Assembly (NCBI GenBank): GCA_021796215.1
Contig: JAJYOK010000001.1
Span: forward strand, 372,001-436,000
DNA: 64,000 nt
Source of the DNA: Bacteroidota bacterium
Lineage (GTDB): Bacteria > Bacteroidota > Ignavibacteria > UBA10030 > UBA8401
Direction of reading: 5' to 3'
The notes under the pieces were generated by a model. That model was not told the origin of the DNA. It worked only from the letters and a program-made list of their open reading frames with translations, and ran no database searches. Shown here one piece after another: positions 36,315 through 45,364 of the stretch (position 1 is the first letter of the stretch; every line of letters starts with the position of its first letter). The translations under genes were made by a program, and so were the position numbers.

Positions 36315-36719
36315 ATGGCATATTTCCTATTAAAAACAGAGCCGTCAACTTTTTCGCTTGCCGATCTTGAAAAGCAGAAACGAACGGTGTGGGACGGTGT
36401 GCGTAATGCGCTTGCGTTGAAGCATCTTCGCACGATGAAAAAAGGAGACAGTGCGTTCATTTATCATACCGGTGATGAAAAGCAGGTCGTTGGAATTGCC
36501 AAAGTGGTGGGCAATCCATATCCGGAACCGAAGATGAAAGATGAGCGTTACGTTGTTGTGGAAATCGAGTTCGACAAAAAATTAAAGAATCCAGTTCCGC
36601 TTGCCGCAATTAAAACGCGAAAAGATTTGAAGAATTTTCCACTTGTCCGATTGAGCCGATTGTCAGTTATGCCTGTTTCGAACGATGAGTGGGAAACTAT
36701 TCTCGGAATGAGCAAATAA
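36315..36719 (+). CDS. EVE-domain protein
   Basis: 134 residues from ATG 36315 (a TTG at 36255 would add an unsupported leader inside the terminator tail). It opens MAYFLLKTEPSTFSLADL and continues with WDGVRNALALKHLRTMKKGD and FIYHTGDEKQVVGIAKV, the hallmark of the EVE/thymocyte nuclear protein 1 family in the PUA superfamily. EVE domains bind modified bases in DNA or RNA. Eleven bases upstream of tsaC, so the two may form a small operon with an RNA-modification theme. Confidence 0.9.
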   Translation: MAYFLLKTEPSTFSLADLEKQKRTVWDGVRNALALKHLRTMKKGDSAFIYHTGDEKQVVGIAKVVGNPYPEPKMKDERYVVVEIEFDKKLKNPVPLAAIKTRKDLKNFPLVRLSRLSVMPVSNDEWETILGMSK

Positions 36720-36729
36720 TTCCAGCGTA

Positions 36730-37353
36730 ATGCAGTCAACACGTTTGTTTAAACTTTCTCCGTCAATCCATGCATCCGTTCTTGGAGAAGCGTCAAGCGT
36801 TGTTCGAAACGGGGGCGTGCTGATTTATCCGACGGATACAATTTACGGTATAGGCGGTGACGCGACAAATGCGGCGGTCGTCGAGAAAATCTATTCGATC
36901 AAAGAACGCGAACGGGGAAAGCCGCTGCTTGTGCTGATGAATTCTCTTCAGATGGTCGAACGCTTTGTTGATGAAATTTCTCCGGCGGCGAGAGAACTTG
37001 TCAAAAAATATTGGCCCGGCGCTGTGACGTTTGTTTTTATTGCGAACGAAAAACTTCCGCGCGAGTTGACGGCGGGAAGGGGAACAATCGGCATTCGTGT
37101 TCCACAACACAAATTCTGTGTTGATTTAATCACTGCTGCCGGTGTACCGATTATCTCAACAAGTGCAAATTTTTCGGGCACGGCAGGCGGAGAGAAAATT
37201 AAGAATGTCATTGAAGAGTTCAACGGAAAAGTTGAGTTGATTGTTGACGATGGAGATGCTCCGTCTCAAGTGCCTTCGACAGTTGTGGATATAACCGGCA
37301 GAAAGCCGCGCGTTGTGCGTGCGGGTGCGACAAAGGTAGATCTTGGTGATTAA
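36730..37353 (+). CDS. tsaC: Threonylcarbamoyl-AMP synthase (Sua5/YrdC family)
   Basis: 207 residues, the single-domain TsaC form without the Sua5 C-terminal domain. Makes threonylcarbamoyl-AMP from threonine, bicarbonate and ATP for t6A37 in ANN-decoding tRNAs. Landmarks: IYPTDTIYGIGGDA, the KERERGKPLLVL loop, WPGAVTFVF, and IISTSANFSG. Its partner TsaD is encoded 20 kb downstream (57109). Confidence 0.93.
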   Translation: MQSTRLFKLSPSIHASVLGEASSVVRNGGVLIYPTDTIYGIGGDATNAAVVEKIYSIKERERGKPLLVLMNSLQMVERFVDEISPAARELVKKYWPGAVTFVFIANEKLPRELTAGRGTIGIRVPQHKFCVDLITAAGVPIISTSANFSGTAGGEKIKNVIEEFNGKVELIVDDGDAPSQVPSTVVDITGRKPRVVRAGATKVDLGD

Positions 37354-37378
37354 CCGAAATGTACAACCTTGGAGTAAT

Positions 37379-37427
37379 GGATTGATGGATTTATGAAAAT
37401 TCCATTTATCCAGTAATCCATCAATCC
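37379..37427. repeat. 13-bp perfect inverted repeat, GGATTGATGGATT type
   Basis: GGATTGATGGATT (37379-37391) and AATCCATCAATCC (37415-37427) with a 23-base loop in the gap between tsaC and the deacetylase gene. A related single arm (AATCCATCAATC) occurs at about 8565-8580, between hemB and the glycosylase gene. Confidence 0.6.
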
Positions 37428-37445
37428 AATTCTGCAGAGTATTAT

Positions 37446-39578
37446 ATGACGATAAAAAAATTAAAACTTTTTTCTTTTGTTGCCTTAGTCTTACTCTTTT
37501 CCTCACTTCCATCACTCGCGCAGCACATTCCCACGCTCATGGATTTATCCGCGCATCCCGATGATGAGGACGGAGCGACGCTCTCATTCTACCGTTACAA
37601 GTACGGCGTGAGAACATATTCAGTTTTCTTCACACGCGGCGAAGGCGGTCAAAATGAAATCGGTCCTGAATTGTATGCCGATCTTGGTGTGCTTCGTACG
37701 GAAGAAACCGAACGTGCGGCGAACATTCTCGGTTCGAAAGCGTATTTTCTAAATTTCGTTGATTTCGGATTTTCAAAAACTTCAAAAGAAACTTTTGAAC
37801 AGTGGAACAAGGATACAGTTGTTGCGCGGCTCGTGTACATTATTAGAAAGTTGAAACCGGATGTGATCTTCACGAATCATAACACGACGGACGGGCACGG
37901 AAATCATCAGGCGGTTGCCATCGCCGCCGAAGAAGCATTCAAGCTCGCCGCGGATTCAACATATCATCCGGAACAATTGCGCGAAGCCGGCGTTGGATTA
38001 TATCAGCCGAAAAAATATTTCGAACGAATATTCTCCGGGCACAGCAATGCACCGGAATTACAGAATGCTTCAATTGATGTTGTCAATCCCGTAGCGAACG
38101 ATACGCTGCCATTCGGAAAAACCGCATCGGAGCTTGCGGCTGAGGCGCTTTCGCAGCACCGGACGCAGGGCATGGATAAGATCGTTGCAAGCGGGAGATT
38201 CCGCTGGTTTATGGATTCGACGCGCTATCATCTTGTCCTATCGAGCAGGGAATTTCAAAATGACCGGAACAATTTTTTCGGCGGAATTGATTTTGAAAAT
38301 GAAACACATCTTCCGCTTTTTCCCGATACATCATATCTCACAGCTTCGCTTTCAGATTCTGTTGTGGTGCGGAAAGAAAAATTTACCGTAAAAATCACGC
38401 CGAATCGCACGATCGAAAACCTTACCGTAACGCTGCGTATGCCTGAAAATTGGCAAAGCAAGGACGTCAGCGAGCAAAGTTCTTCATCAAAAACATTCGA
38501 GATTACCGTTCCTGCTGATGCACAATACACATATCCTAAAGTGCGGCATCTGTATGAATCGTTTCACACAACGCCGCTTATTACGGCTGAGGCGTTGTAC
38601 GCAATTGGCGGTGAAGAGCGCAAAGAATCTGTTCCGATATTCGTTCAGGTGGCGCCGCTGCAAACAATTTCCGTTCCGACGGAAAATCTTTGGCTCAAAA
38701 ATGAATCCAGAAAAATTCATTATGTTGTGAAGAACTATTTCACTGATAAATCTGCCGGAAGAGTGCACGTTATTATTCCATCAGGATGGGCGGCGCTTGA
38801 CGGTGAATTTCTAATTACAAATCAGGATAGTTCATTTAACGGCGATGTGACGGTGATTCCGCCGGTGAATTTACCCGAAAAGGAATTTCCTGTTCGTCTG
38901 TGTATTGACGCTGACACGGCGGTATGCACACTTCATGAGTTTTCTGCAAAAGCGGCGCGCGGTGTAAATGTTGGTGTTATCCAGAGCTATGATAATGTTT
39001 TCGACGAAGCGTTAAACGAATTGCGAGTCCCTCATCGGATGCTGGATGCGAGTACGCTTTCGTCCGGAGACTTGCAAAAATTTTCTTCCATTGTTGTTGA
39101 TATTCGCGCGTATCTTGTCCGCCCGGATTTGGTTGACAACAACAAGCGCCTGCTCGAGTACGTGAAGAACGGTGGCACGCTTATCGTGATGTATCAGAAA
39201 GATAAAGAATGGAAACCGGAGTATGCACCATATCCGTTTTCTGTCTCGCACGACCGCGTCACATTCGAAACCGCTCCGGTGACTGTCCTCGAGCCGAAAA
39301 ATCCAATTTTTAATTTTCCTAATGAGATTGATTCAACTGCATGGCAGGGATGGGTGCAGGAGCGGACATTGTACATGCCGCGGGATGTTTCGCAACACTA
39401 CGAAAAATTATTATCATGTTCTGATCCTGGTGAAAAGCCGCTCGACACAGGGCTTCTTTATGCGGAATACGGAAAGGGAATTTATGTGTACACTTCGTAT
39501 GTCTGGTACCGCGAGTTGAAAGAAGCAAACAAAGGTGCATTTCAAATTTTTGCCAACATGATTTCGTTAGGAAAATGA
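37446..39578 (+). CDS. Secreted PIG-L/LmbE-family deacetylase
   Basis: 710 residues with a Sec signal peptide (1-25, ending LAQ). The PIG-L domain follows at once: LSAHPDDEDGATLSFY (near residue 38) has the zinc-binding H-x-D-D motif, and TNHNTTDGHGNHQAV holds the distal His. These enzymes remove N-acetyl groups from glucosamine-type substrates. The C-terminal about 400 residues are beta-rich domains and a glutamine-amidotransferase-like/ThuA-like segment (residues about 500-640, NGGTLIVMYQKDKEW). Similar large secreted PIG-L proteins are common in FCB bacteria. Substrate unknown. Confidence 0.85.
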   Translation: MTIKKLKLFSFVALVLLFSSLPSLAQHIPTLMDLSAHPDDEDGATLSFYRYKYGVRTYSVFFTRGEGGQNEIGPELYADLGVLRTEETERAANILGSKAYFLNFVDFGFSKTSKETFEQWNKDTVVARLVYIIRKLKPDVIFTNHNTTDGHGNHQAVAIAAEEAFKLAADSTYHPEQLREAGVGLYQPKKYFERIFSGHSNAPELQNASIDVVNPVANDTLPFGKTASELAAEALSQHRTQGMDKIVASGRFRWFMDSTRYHLVLSSREFQNDRNNFFGGIDFENETHLPLFPDTSYLTASLSDSVVVRKEKFTVKITPNRTIENLTVTLRMPENWQSKDVSEQSSSSKTFEITVPADAQYTYPKVRHLYESFHTTPLITAEALYAIGGEERKESVPIFVQVAPLQTISVPTENLWLKNESRKIHYVVKNYFTDKSAGRVHVIIPSGWAALDGEFLITNQDSSFNGDVTVIPPVNLPEKEFPVRLCIDADTAVCTLHEFSAKAARGVNVGVIQSYDNVFDEALNELRVPHRMLDASTLSSGDLQKFSSIVVDIRAYLVRPDLVDNNKRLLEYVKNGGTLIVMYQKDKEWKPEYAPYPFSVSHDRVTFETAPVTVLEPKNPIFNFPNEIDSTAWQGWVQERTLYMPRDVSQHYEKLLSCSDPGEKPLDTGLLYAEYGKGIYVYTSYVWYRELKEANKGAFQIFANMISLGK

Positions 39579-39695
39579 ACAAGTGAAGCACGGCTCAGCC
39601 ACAGAGTTCGCAGGGAATTTTTCATAATAATTTGACTTAAGTCCCTGCGGCATCGAAAAAAGCGATCGTTACCTCTTTCTTTAATTACATTTGAC

Positions 39696-40715
39696 ATGAA
39701 ATTTACCCTCAGCATTTTTCTTTCATTCATTTTCCTTGCCTGCAATTCATCGCATAAAACGCCGCTCGTTGTCTATTCTCCGCACGGTAAAGATATGCTC
39801 GAAGAATTTGAGAAGCGTTTTGAAAAAGTGCATCCCGATGTTGATGTGCAGTGGCTCGATATGGGTTCACAAGATGCGTACGACAGAATCCGGACGGAGA
39901 AAGAGAATCCGCAGGCGGATGTGTGGTGGGGCGCACCTTCGACGATGTTCATTCGCGCCGAAAAAGAAAGTCTGCTCGCCGCATACACGCCGACATGGGC
40001 AGAGCACATTGCACAGGAAAACAAAAGCGCGCATAATTTTTGGTACGGAACATTCGCAACACCCGAGGTGATCGCATTCAATTCTCATCTGCTTACCGCC
40101 GAAGAAGCACCGAAAGACTGGAACGATTTGCTCGAGCCGAAATGGAAAGGAAAAATTATTCTGCGGTATCCGCTCGCGTCGGGAACCTTGCGGATCATTT
40201 TCAGTTCCATCATCGCACAGTCGGTCAAAAATTATGGCACAGACGAAAATGGTTTTCAATGGCTGCGCCGGCTTGATGCGAACACGAAAGCCTACACGCC
40301 GGATCCGACGCAAATGTATTTACGCCTTGCGCGCGAAGAAGCTGAGGTAACGTTGTGGGATATGCCGGATATTGTATTTCAATCAGAGGTGAATCATTAT
40401 CCGTTCGGTTATAATTTTCCTAAGAGCGGAACGGTGTCGCTCACGGACGGTATCGCCATTGTTCGCGGATGCAAGCATGAAAAGCTGGCAGAGGAGTTTT
40501 ACGAGTTTGTCACATCGAAGGAAAGTATGATTCTTCAGGCGAAGAAATTTTACCGCATTCCTGCCCGCAACGACATTCCTCGGGACTCTTTACCGAAATG
40601 GATTACGTCAACGCATTTTACTACGATGCCGATAGATTGGAATTTGATTTCACAGCACGAATCCGAGTGGATGGAAGAATGGGATTCGGAAATTAAAGGG
40701 AAAGGAAGTCAATAG
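39696..40715 (+). CDS. ABC-transporter substrate-binding lipoprotein (Fbp/Afu type)
   Basis: 339 residues. Lipobox FIFLAC with Cys at residue 16. The body matches type 2 periplasmic binding proteins of the ferric iron/thiamine/phosphonate group: VVYSPHGKDMLEEFEKRF, DVWWGAPSTMF and WNDLLEPKWKGKI are typical. It would hand its ligand to the ATPase and permease encoded immediately downstream. Ligand (iron versus another oxyanion or organic compound) cannot be fixed by sequence; a series of Tyr residues for Fe binding is not obvious. Confidence 0.88.
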   Translation: MKFTLSIFLSFIFLACNSSHKTPLVVYSPHGKDMLEEFEKRFEKVHPDVDVQWLDMGSQDAYDRIRTEKENPQADVWWGAPSTMFIRAEKESLLAAYTPTWAEHIAQENKSAHNFWYGTFATPEVIAFNSHLLTAEEAPKDWNDLLEPKWKGKIILRYPLASGTLRIIFSSIIAQSVKNYGTDENGFQWLRRLDANTKAYTPDPTQMYLRLAREEAEVTLWDMPDIVFQSEVNHYPFGYNFPKSGTVSLTDGIAIVRGCKHEKLAEEFYEFVTSKESMILQAKKFYRIPARNDIPRDSLPKWITSTHFTTMPIDWNLISQHESEWMEEWDSEIKGKGSQ

Positions 40716-40719
40716 TTGC

Positions 40720-41775
40720 ATGGCTGATCTTTCTCTTCGCGACATTTCAAAATCATTCGGACGGGTAAAGGCGGTCGCACCGCTCAATCTTGAAATTCAC
40801 AGTGGGGAATTTTTTTCTCTGCTCGGGCCGAGCGGCTGCGGGAAAACAACACTTCTTCGCATGGTTGCGGGACTTGAACAACCCACAACAGGAAATTTTT
40901 TTCTGAATCAAAAAGATATCACTGCGCTTCCGCCGCAGAAGCGGAACATCGGGCTGGTGTTTCAGAACTATGCCTTGTTTCCACACATGACTGTTTTTCA
41001 AAATATTGCTTACGGTCTCGAAGTTTTGAATTGTGCCAAAAGAGAAATTTATACCAAAGTTGAATCTGTGCTTGAAAAAGTTCGATTAAGCGGTAAGCGC
41101 GATGTCGCTATCCCGAATCTCAGCGGCGGCGAGCAGCAGCGCGTTGCTCTTGCGCGGGCGCTTGTTGTTGAACCGCAGGTTTTGTTGTTTGATGAGCCGT
41201 TGTCTAATTTGGACCATGCATTGCGGCTTGAAACGCGCGGTGTGATCAAACAATTGCAAAAAGAAACCGGTATCACGAGCATCTATGTGACGCACGATCA
41301 AGGCGAAGCTCTGGCTCTTTCCGATAGGATCGCGGTGATGAGCAACGGTGTTATTCAACAAGTTGACACGCCGCAAGAGCTTTATTTCTCTCCGAAGAAT
41401 AGTTTTGTAGCATCGTTTATTGGGCGAGCGAATTTCTTTTCTGCGGAACTTTGCAGTAGCTGTTTTGGAATAAATTCTATTGACGAGAATGAGATGCTCG
41501 CCGTCTTACCCGAAGAAATTTTGATTGGCAAGTGGATGGGATCCGTTTCAAAAGTGGACCCCATCTCTAAACTGTCAAACGATGGAAAAGCGAAGGGAAA
41601 GATTATGGATGTTCAATTTTCCGGTGCTGTTGTTGAGTATGTGATTGACTTACTTCAGCAGCGCGTTCGTGCGACACGTTCCTCTACCGCGCATGAAGCA
41701 GCATTGTCTGCCGGCGCCGAAGTGATGATTTCAATTCCCCAAAATATTCATCGTAAAGTTCTCCGTGAACAGTAG
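40720..41775 (+). CDS. ABC transporter ATP-binding protein (FbpC/PotA-like)
   Basis: 351 residues. Walker A GPSGCGKTT (36-44), Q-loop VFQNYALFPHMTV, signature LSGGEQQRVALARAL, Walker B LLFDEPLSNLD, switch VTHDQGEAL. A C-terminal TOBE-like domain (about 240-350) is typical of the iron/spermidine/sulfate importers. Starts 4 bases after the binding protein and overlaps the permease by 11 bases. Confidence 0.94.
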   Translation: MADLSLRDISKSFGRVKAVAPLNLEIHSGEFFSLLGPSGCGKTTLLRMVAGLEQPTTGNFFLNQKDITALPPQKRNIGLVFQNYALFPHMTVFQNIAYGLEVLNCAKREIYTKVESVLEKVRLSGKRDVAIPNLSGGEQQRVALARALVVEPQVLLFDEPLSNLDHALRLETRGVIKQLQKETGITSIYVTHDQGEALALSDRIAVMSNGVIQQVDTPQELYFSPKNSFVASFIGRANFFSAELCSSCFGINSIDENEMLAVLPEEILIGKWMGSVSKVDPISKLSNDGKAKGKIMDVQFSGAVVEYVIDLLQQRVRATRSSTAHEAALSAGAEVMISIPQNIHRKVLREQ

Positions 41776-43465
41776 CGTAAAACGTTTGACGTCTGCTACC
41801 GGCGTGCTTTTGTTTGTCGTTGTTTTTTTTGCCGCCGGCTACATTCTTTTACCGTTGCTTTCATTGCTGAAAGAAAGTTTTCAGCCGGGCGGAACATCCG
41901 GTCTATTGTTTTCTCTGCGTGCCTACATTGATATTTTCCATTCAACATTTATTGAAGCATCGGTGAATTCGGTAGCGATTTCTCTGTTGAGTGTTCTCGG
42001 CAGCGCAATTGTGGGGACATTCCTCGCGTATGTATTTCACAATTTTGAGTTTCCGTTGAAGCCGATTTTCTCAAAACTTGTTCTTGTACCTCTCGCGCTT
42101 CCGCCGCTTGTCGGCGTTATTGCATTTATGTTTCTCATCGGCGAAAGTGGAATGTTGACGCGGGGAATTGCCGCTTTGTTCGGAATTGCGCCGTCAAATT
42201 TGGCTGTGCAAGGATGGTGGGGAATTGTTGCAGTTCATGTCTACTCGTTTTATGTTTATTTCTATTTATTCATAACTTCTGCGCTGAATCAATTGTCCGA
42301 ATCGCATGGCTCTATCATTGATGCGTCGCTTTCGCTTGGCGCGTCGCGTGCGGTAACCATTCGCCGGATTATTCTTCCGATGCTCACGCCGTCGTTTGTT
42401 GGCGCTTCTTTGATGACATTCATGGCGAGTATGGCGTCTTTTTCTGCGCCATTTTTATTTGGAGGAACAACACGCTTTCTCACCCTGGAAATTTACACAG
42501 CAAAATTGAATGGCAACGATGCGAATGCGGCTGCTTTTGCTGTGATGTTAAGTATTGTGTCGGTAGGTTTTCTTCTTCTCTTGCGATGGTATCAGAATAG
42601 AAAAAACTATATGTTTGCTTCGAAAGGAAGCGGCAAGCGTTCGACCGTTCCGCATTCCTCCGCCGTCCGGCTTTTTTCTGTTGTTGTAACGGTGAGTGTT
42701 GTAATTTTCTTTTTGCTTCCCGTGATTACCATTGTGATTCTTTCGTTTGTGAAGGAAGGATCATGGACATATCAGATTTTTCCGGAAAAATTCACAGTTC
42801 AGAATTTCACAAAATTGTTTAGCGATCCTCATGTGTTCGAGCCGATCGCCAATAGTGTGCAGATGGCGTTTGTTGCAACGGCGATTGTCGTTTTTATCGG
42901 AGTCTGCGCATCAATTCTTGTTGTGCGAAAGAAATTTATTGGGAAAAGGCTTCTTGAATTGTTGATGAATGTGCCGTTCGGTATTCCGGGTACGGTCATT
43001 GCTGTCGGATTAATTCTCAGTTTTAATCATCCGTCATTCTTTTCGGCGCGTTCAATTCTTATTGGTACATTTTGGATTTTGCCGCTGGCGTACGCCGTTC
43101 GCAATCTGCCGATTCTTTTTCGTTCAACAGCATCCGGGCTTGAATCTGCCGATCCAAGTTTAGAAGAAGCGGCAATGACGCTCGGCTCGCACGGGTGGCG
43201 AACGTTCAGACGAATCACGCTGCCATTGCTGCTTTCATCCATTGTGTCTGGAGCGCTGCTGGTGTTCATTAATTCGCTTGGGGAATTTGTGTCTTCAATT
43301 TTACTCTATTCGTACAACACCCGCCCCATTTCAATCGAAATTCTTTCGCAGCTTCGTTTGTATAATGTTGGCGGAGCGGCAGCGTATTGTACTTTGCTAA
43401 TGATTTTGGTTATGACGGCAGTCGGCATCTCATCGAGAATTTCGCGGGCGACATTGTTAGACTAA
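41765..43465 (+). CDS. ABC transporter permease, fused two-domain (FbpB-like)
   Basis: 566 residues, GTG start inside the ATPase gene. About 12 transmembrane helices in two tandem permease halves, each with an EAA-type cytoplasmic loop: DASLSLGASRAVTIRRIILP in the N-half and EAAMTLGSHGWRTFRRITLP in the C-half. Fused permeases of this size are the FbpB/AfuB type of ferric-iron and phosphonate importers. Completes the three-gene operon. Confidence 0.93.
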   Translation: MNSSVKRLTSATGVLLFVVVFFAAGYILLPLLSLLKESFQPGGTSGLLFSLRAYIDIFHSTFIEASVNSVAISLLSVLGSAIVGTFLAYVFHNFEFPLKPIFSKLVLVPLALPPLVGVIAFMFLIGESGMLTRGIAALFGIAPSNLAVQGWWGIVAVHVYSFYVYFYLFITSALNQLSESHGSIIDASLSLGASRAVTIRRIILPMLTPSFVGASLMTFMASMASFSAPFLFGGTTRFLTLEIYTAKLNGNDANAAAFAVMLSIVSVGFLLLLRWYQNRKNYMFASKGSGKRSTVPHSSAVRLFSVVVTVSVVIFFLLPVITIVILSFVKEGSWTYQIFPEKFTVQNFTKLFSDPHVFEPIANSVQMAFVATAIVVFIGVCASILVVRKKFIGKRLLELLMNVPFGIPGTVIAVGLILSFNHPSFFSARSILIGTFWILPLAYAVRNLPILFRSTASGLESADPSLEEAAMTLGSHGWRTFRRITLPLLLSSIVSGALLVFINSLGEFVSSILLYSYNTRPISIEILSQLRLYNVGGAAAYCTLLMILVMTAVGISSRISRATLLD

Positions 43466-43471
43466 ATTGTC

Positions 43472-43500
43472 TTGTTTGAAAAACGAATTCTGACTATATT
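43472..43500 (+). promoter_or_regulatory. Possible tRNA operon promoter
   Basis: TTGTTT (43472-43477), 17-base spacer, TATATT (43495-43500). It would start transcription about 10 bases before the degenerate tRNA-Gly remnant and read through both functional tRNAs. Confidence 0.4.
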
Positions 43501-43519
43501 ATCACGTGTTTGTGGAGAT

Positions 43520-43649
43520 GCAGGAGTAATTCAGTTCCCGCATAAAGCGCGGGATAAAGTCCGAATACCAGCTTCTTCGAAAATTGCCCGCGAGCGTTTA
43601 TTGCGAGTGCTGCAATTTTCAGAATCCCGCCGCAGGCGGGACCAAGCTG
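43520..43649 (+). pseudogene. Degenerate tRNA-Gly remnant interrupted by palindromes
   Basis: Three blocks match the intact tRNA-Gly at 43661 in order: 43520-43534 (14 of 15 bases of its 5' end), 43564-43575 (11 of 12 bases through the anticodon stem) and 43642-43649 (CCAAGCTG, 8 of 8). Between them lie foreign-looking palindromes: TCCCGC/GCGGGA (43536-43554), GAAAATTGC/GCAATTTTC (43579-43620) and TCCCGCC-GCA-GGCGGGA (43625-43641). The T-arm and 3' acceptor strand are missing, so no tRNA can form. It may be a collapsed tandem duplication. Confidence 0.6.
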
Positions 43650-43659
43650 ATGAGGTAAA

Positions 43660-43732
<73 letters not shown>

Positions 43733-43743
43733 CAATATTAAAA

Positions 43744-43818
43744 GGACGCTTAGCTCAGCTGGTTCAGAGCGTCGCCCTTACAAGGCGAAGGTCGTAGGTT
43801 CGAACCCTACAGCGTCCA
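43744..43818 (+). tRNA. tRNA-Val (anticodon TAC)
   Basis: Acceptor GGACGCT (43744-43750) pairs with AGCGTCC (43811-43817), discriminator A. Anticodon stem TCGCC/GGCGA with loop CTTACAA gives anticodon TAC (valine, GTA/GTG). T-arm GGTTCGAACCC. Eleven bases after tRNA-Gly, likely cotranscribed. Confidence 0.95.
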
Positions 43819-43955
43819 CAATGCATTATGGTTACATTCACTCCTGAATTCCTTCGCGCAATTTTTTCACAGAATATTTCTTGCTTCGGACGGCTCAAAA
43901 AAAACGTTTTGTTTGTTTTTGTAGATACTGATTGTTATAGAGTAAAGGTGTCGTT

Positions 43956-45065
43956 ATGAAAAAATTCGTTCTCCTTTTAGTTCTGTTTTTGGCGGGATTT
44001 GCGTGGGACTGTCGCGATAATTCTAACAACATTACAAGTTCTGTCGTTGATACATCTATAGACGATCCGTATTCTACGCCGCATATTATTTGGACTGACC
44101 CTTTGGCAGGTGCGGTTGGGCCCAACATTATGTCTCCGGGGAATGTCGTGAAGATTCGTTTTGATAAGTTGATGGATTCAAAATCTGTCGTACGTGCTGT
44201 GACATTGTCGCCGTCGAGCGAGTGGGTGTATATTGATACGACACGCTCCGGTCCAGTGGAAGGAACAACGTTTGATTTTCCGCTGACGCCTGAACCGAAC
44301 TATCTGCCGATTGTTATGGATGCGAAACTTGATGCACGTTTTCCGCCATGGTATGTCATTCAATATCCATATTTCAAAGTCGGACGAACGTACATGATTT
44401 CTGTTGCGGCAAGCGCGAGCGATATTTTCGGAAATACACTCGAAGTGCCCGATTCATTTTCATTCACGCCTGAGCCATATTTTCGTGTGACTGATATGAC
44501 ACCGTTAGATAACGATACAGCGATTTCTCCTTTAGCCAGTATTGCCGTAAGATTTAATGCACTGATTGATACCGCATCAGTACGAAATGCACTTTCACTT
44601 TTGCCAACGGTGAATGGAACGAGCTCTTCCTATTACAGTTCATGGGGATTCTATTGGATGCCAAGCCCGATGTTTGCACCGGAAACACAATACACGGTCA
44701 CGATAGGTACACAAGCGAAAGATGTTGATGGACATCAGCTTCATGCACCGTTTTCTTTTTCATTTACCACTTCGCCGTATGCTGTGACAGGTTCAAATCC
44801 AAACGGGAGCGGCGTCTCAAGGAATGCTACGATAGGAATTTATTGTAATTTTATCGTTGATTCTGCGAGTGCGGTTACAGCTTTTCATTCTGTTCCGCCA
44901 ATTGCAGGAACATTACAGGTTTCTGGAACGGCATTTTATGTTAGTCCTTCTTCCTCGCTGTCGTCCCAAACAACTTATACAATTACCATTTCCAATTCGT
45001 TGAAAGGAACGAATGGTTTCGCAGTGAAGTCGCCGTACAGTTTTTCCTTTACAACTGGAAATTAA
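43956..45065 (+). CDS. Exported protein with three SbsA-type Ig-like (Big_5) repeats
   Basis: 369 residues with a Sec signal (1-18). A Cys at 19 follows AWD, which is a poor lipobox, so lipidation is uncertain. Three tandem Big_5 domains are recognisable by the sequence pattern P-x3-G/D-x5-S-P-x4-I-x-V/I-x-F followed by D-x2-S/T-V: TDPLAGAVGPNIMSPG, DMTPLDNDTAISPLAS and GSNPNGSGVSRNATIG. Such Ca-binding-like domains build S-layer and surface proteins. No enzymatic motif. Followed by a bidirectional terminator. Confidence 0.75.
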   Translation: MKKFVLLLVLFLAGFAWDCRDNSNNITSSVVDTSIDDPYSTPHIIWTDPLAGAVGPNIMSPGNVVKIRFDKLMDSKSVVRAVTLSPSSEWVYIDTTRSGPVEGTTFDFPLTPEPNYLPIVMDAKLDARFPPWYVIQYPYFKVGRTYMISVAASASDIFGNTLEVPDSFSFTPEPYFRVTDMTPLDNDTAISPLASIAVRFNALIDTASVRNALSLLPTVNGTSSSYYSSWGFYWMPSPMFAPETQYTVTIGTQAKDVDGHQLHAPFSFSFTTSPYAVTGSNPNGSGVSRNATIGIYCNFIVDSASAVTAFHSVPPIAGTLQVSGTAFYVSPSSSLSSQTTYTITISNSLKGTNGFAVKSPYSFSFTTGN

Positions 45066-45107
45066 ACTATCACAAGCATCGTAAAAATCTCAAGGTTTTT
45101 CAGAAAT

Positions 45108-45137
45108 AAAAAAGGACGCTGTGAAGCGTCCTTTTTT
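45108..45137. terminator. Bidirectional terminator
   Basis: Stem GGACGCT (45114-45120) / AGCGTCC (45125-45131) with GTGA tetraloop, flanked by A6 on the left (45108-45113) and T6 on the right (45132-45137), so it serves both the Ig-like gene (+) and the tRNA-Leu gene (-). The stem sequence GGACGCT/AGCGTCC happens to equal the acceptor stem of tRNA-Val at 43744. Confidence 0.9.
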
Positions 45138-45138
45138 G

Positions 45139-45221
45139 TGCCCGAGGCGAGACTTGAACTCGCATGCGCTTGCGCGCGCCGCCTCCTGAAGACGGTGTGT
45201 CTGCCATTTCACCACTCGGGC
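45139..45221 (-). tRNA. tRNA-Leu (anticodon CAG)
   Basis: Minus strand: acceptor GCCCGAG at the 5' end (45215-45221) pairs with CTCGGGC (45140-45146), discriminator A. A long variable arm (GCGCGCGCAAGCGCATGC region) marks class II. Anticodon loop TTCAGGA gives CAG (leucine, CTG). 83 bases, no encoded CCA. Confidence 0.95.
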
Positions 45222-45364
45222 TTTGCTTTTGCTCGACATTAAAATACGCAAATATGATTCACGAATCAAGATAAGTTGTTATGACTTCCGATAGAAATGA
45301 ATTGGGAATAAGAGAGAGTTTTTGTATCTTAAAAAAACTTATAGAGAAAAAGTAAGAATTTCTT

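Noticed and set aside
39609-39649. CGCAGGGA/TCCCTGCG inverted repeat as terminator after the PIG-L gene
   Set aside because: Only 8 bp with a 25-base loop and no T tail.
45222-45364. yybP-ykoY Mn-sensing riboswitch before terC
   Set aside because: No conserved stem pair or characteristic loop sequence was visible.
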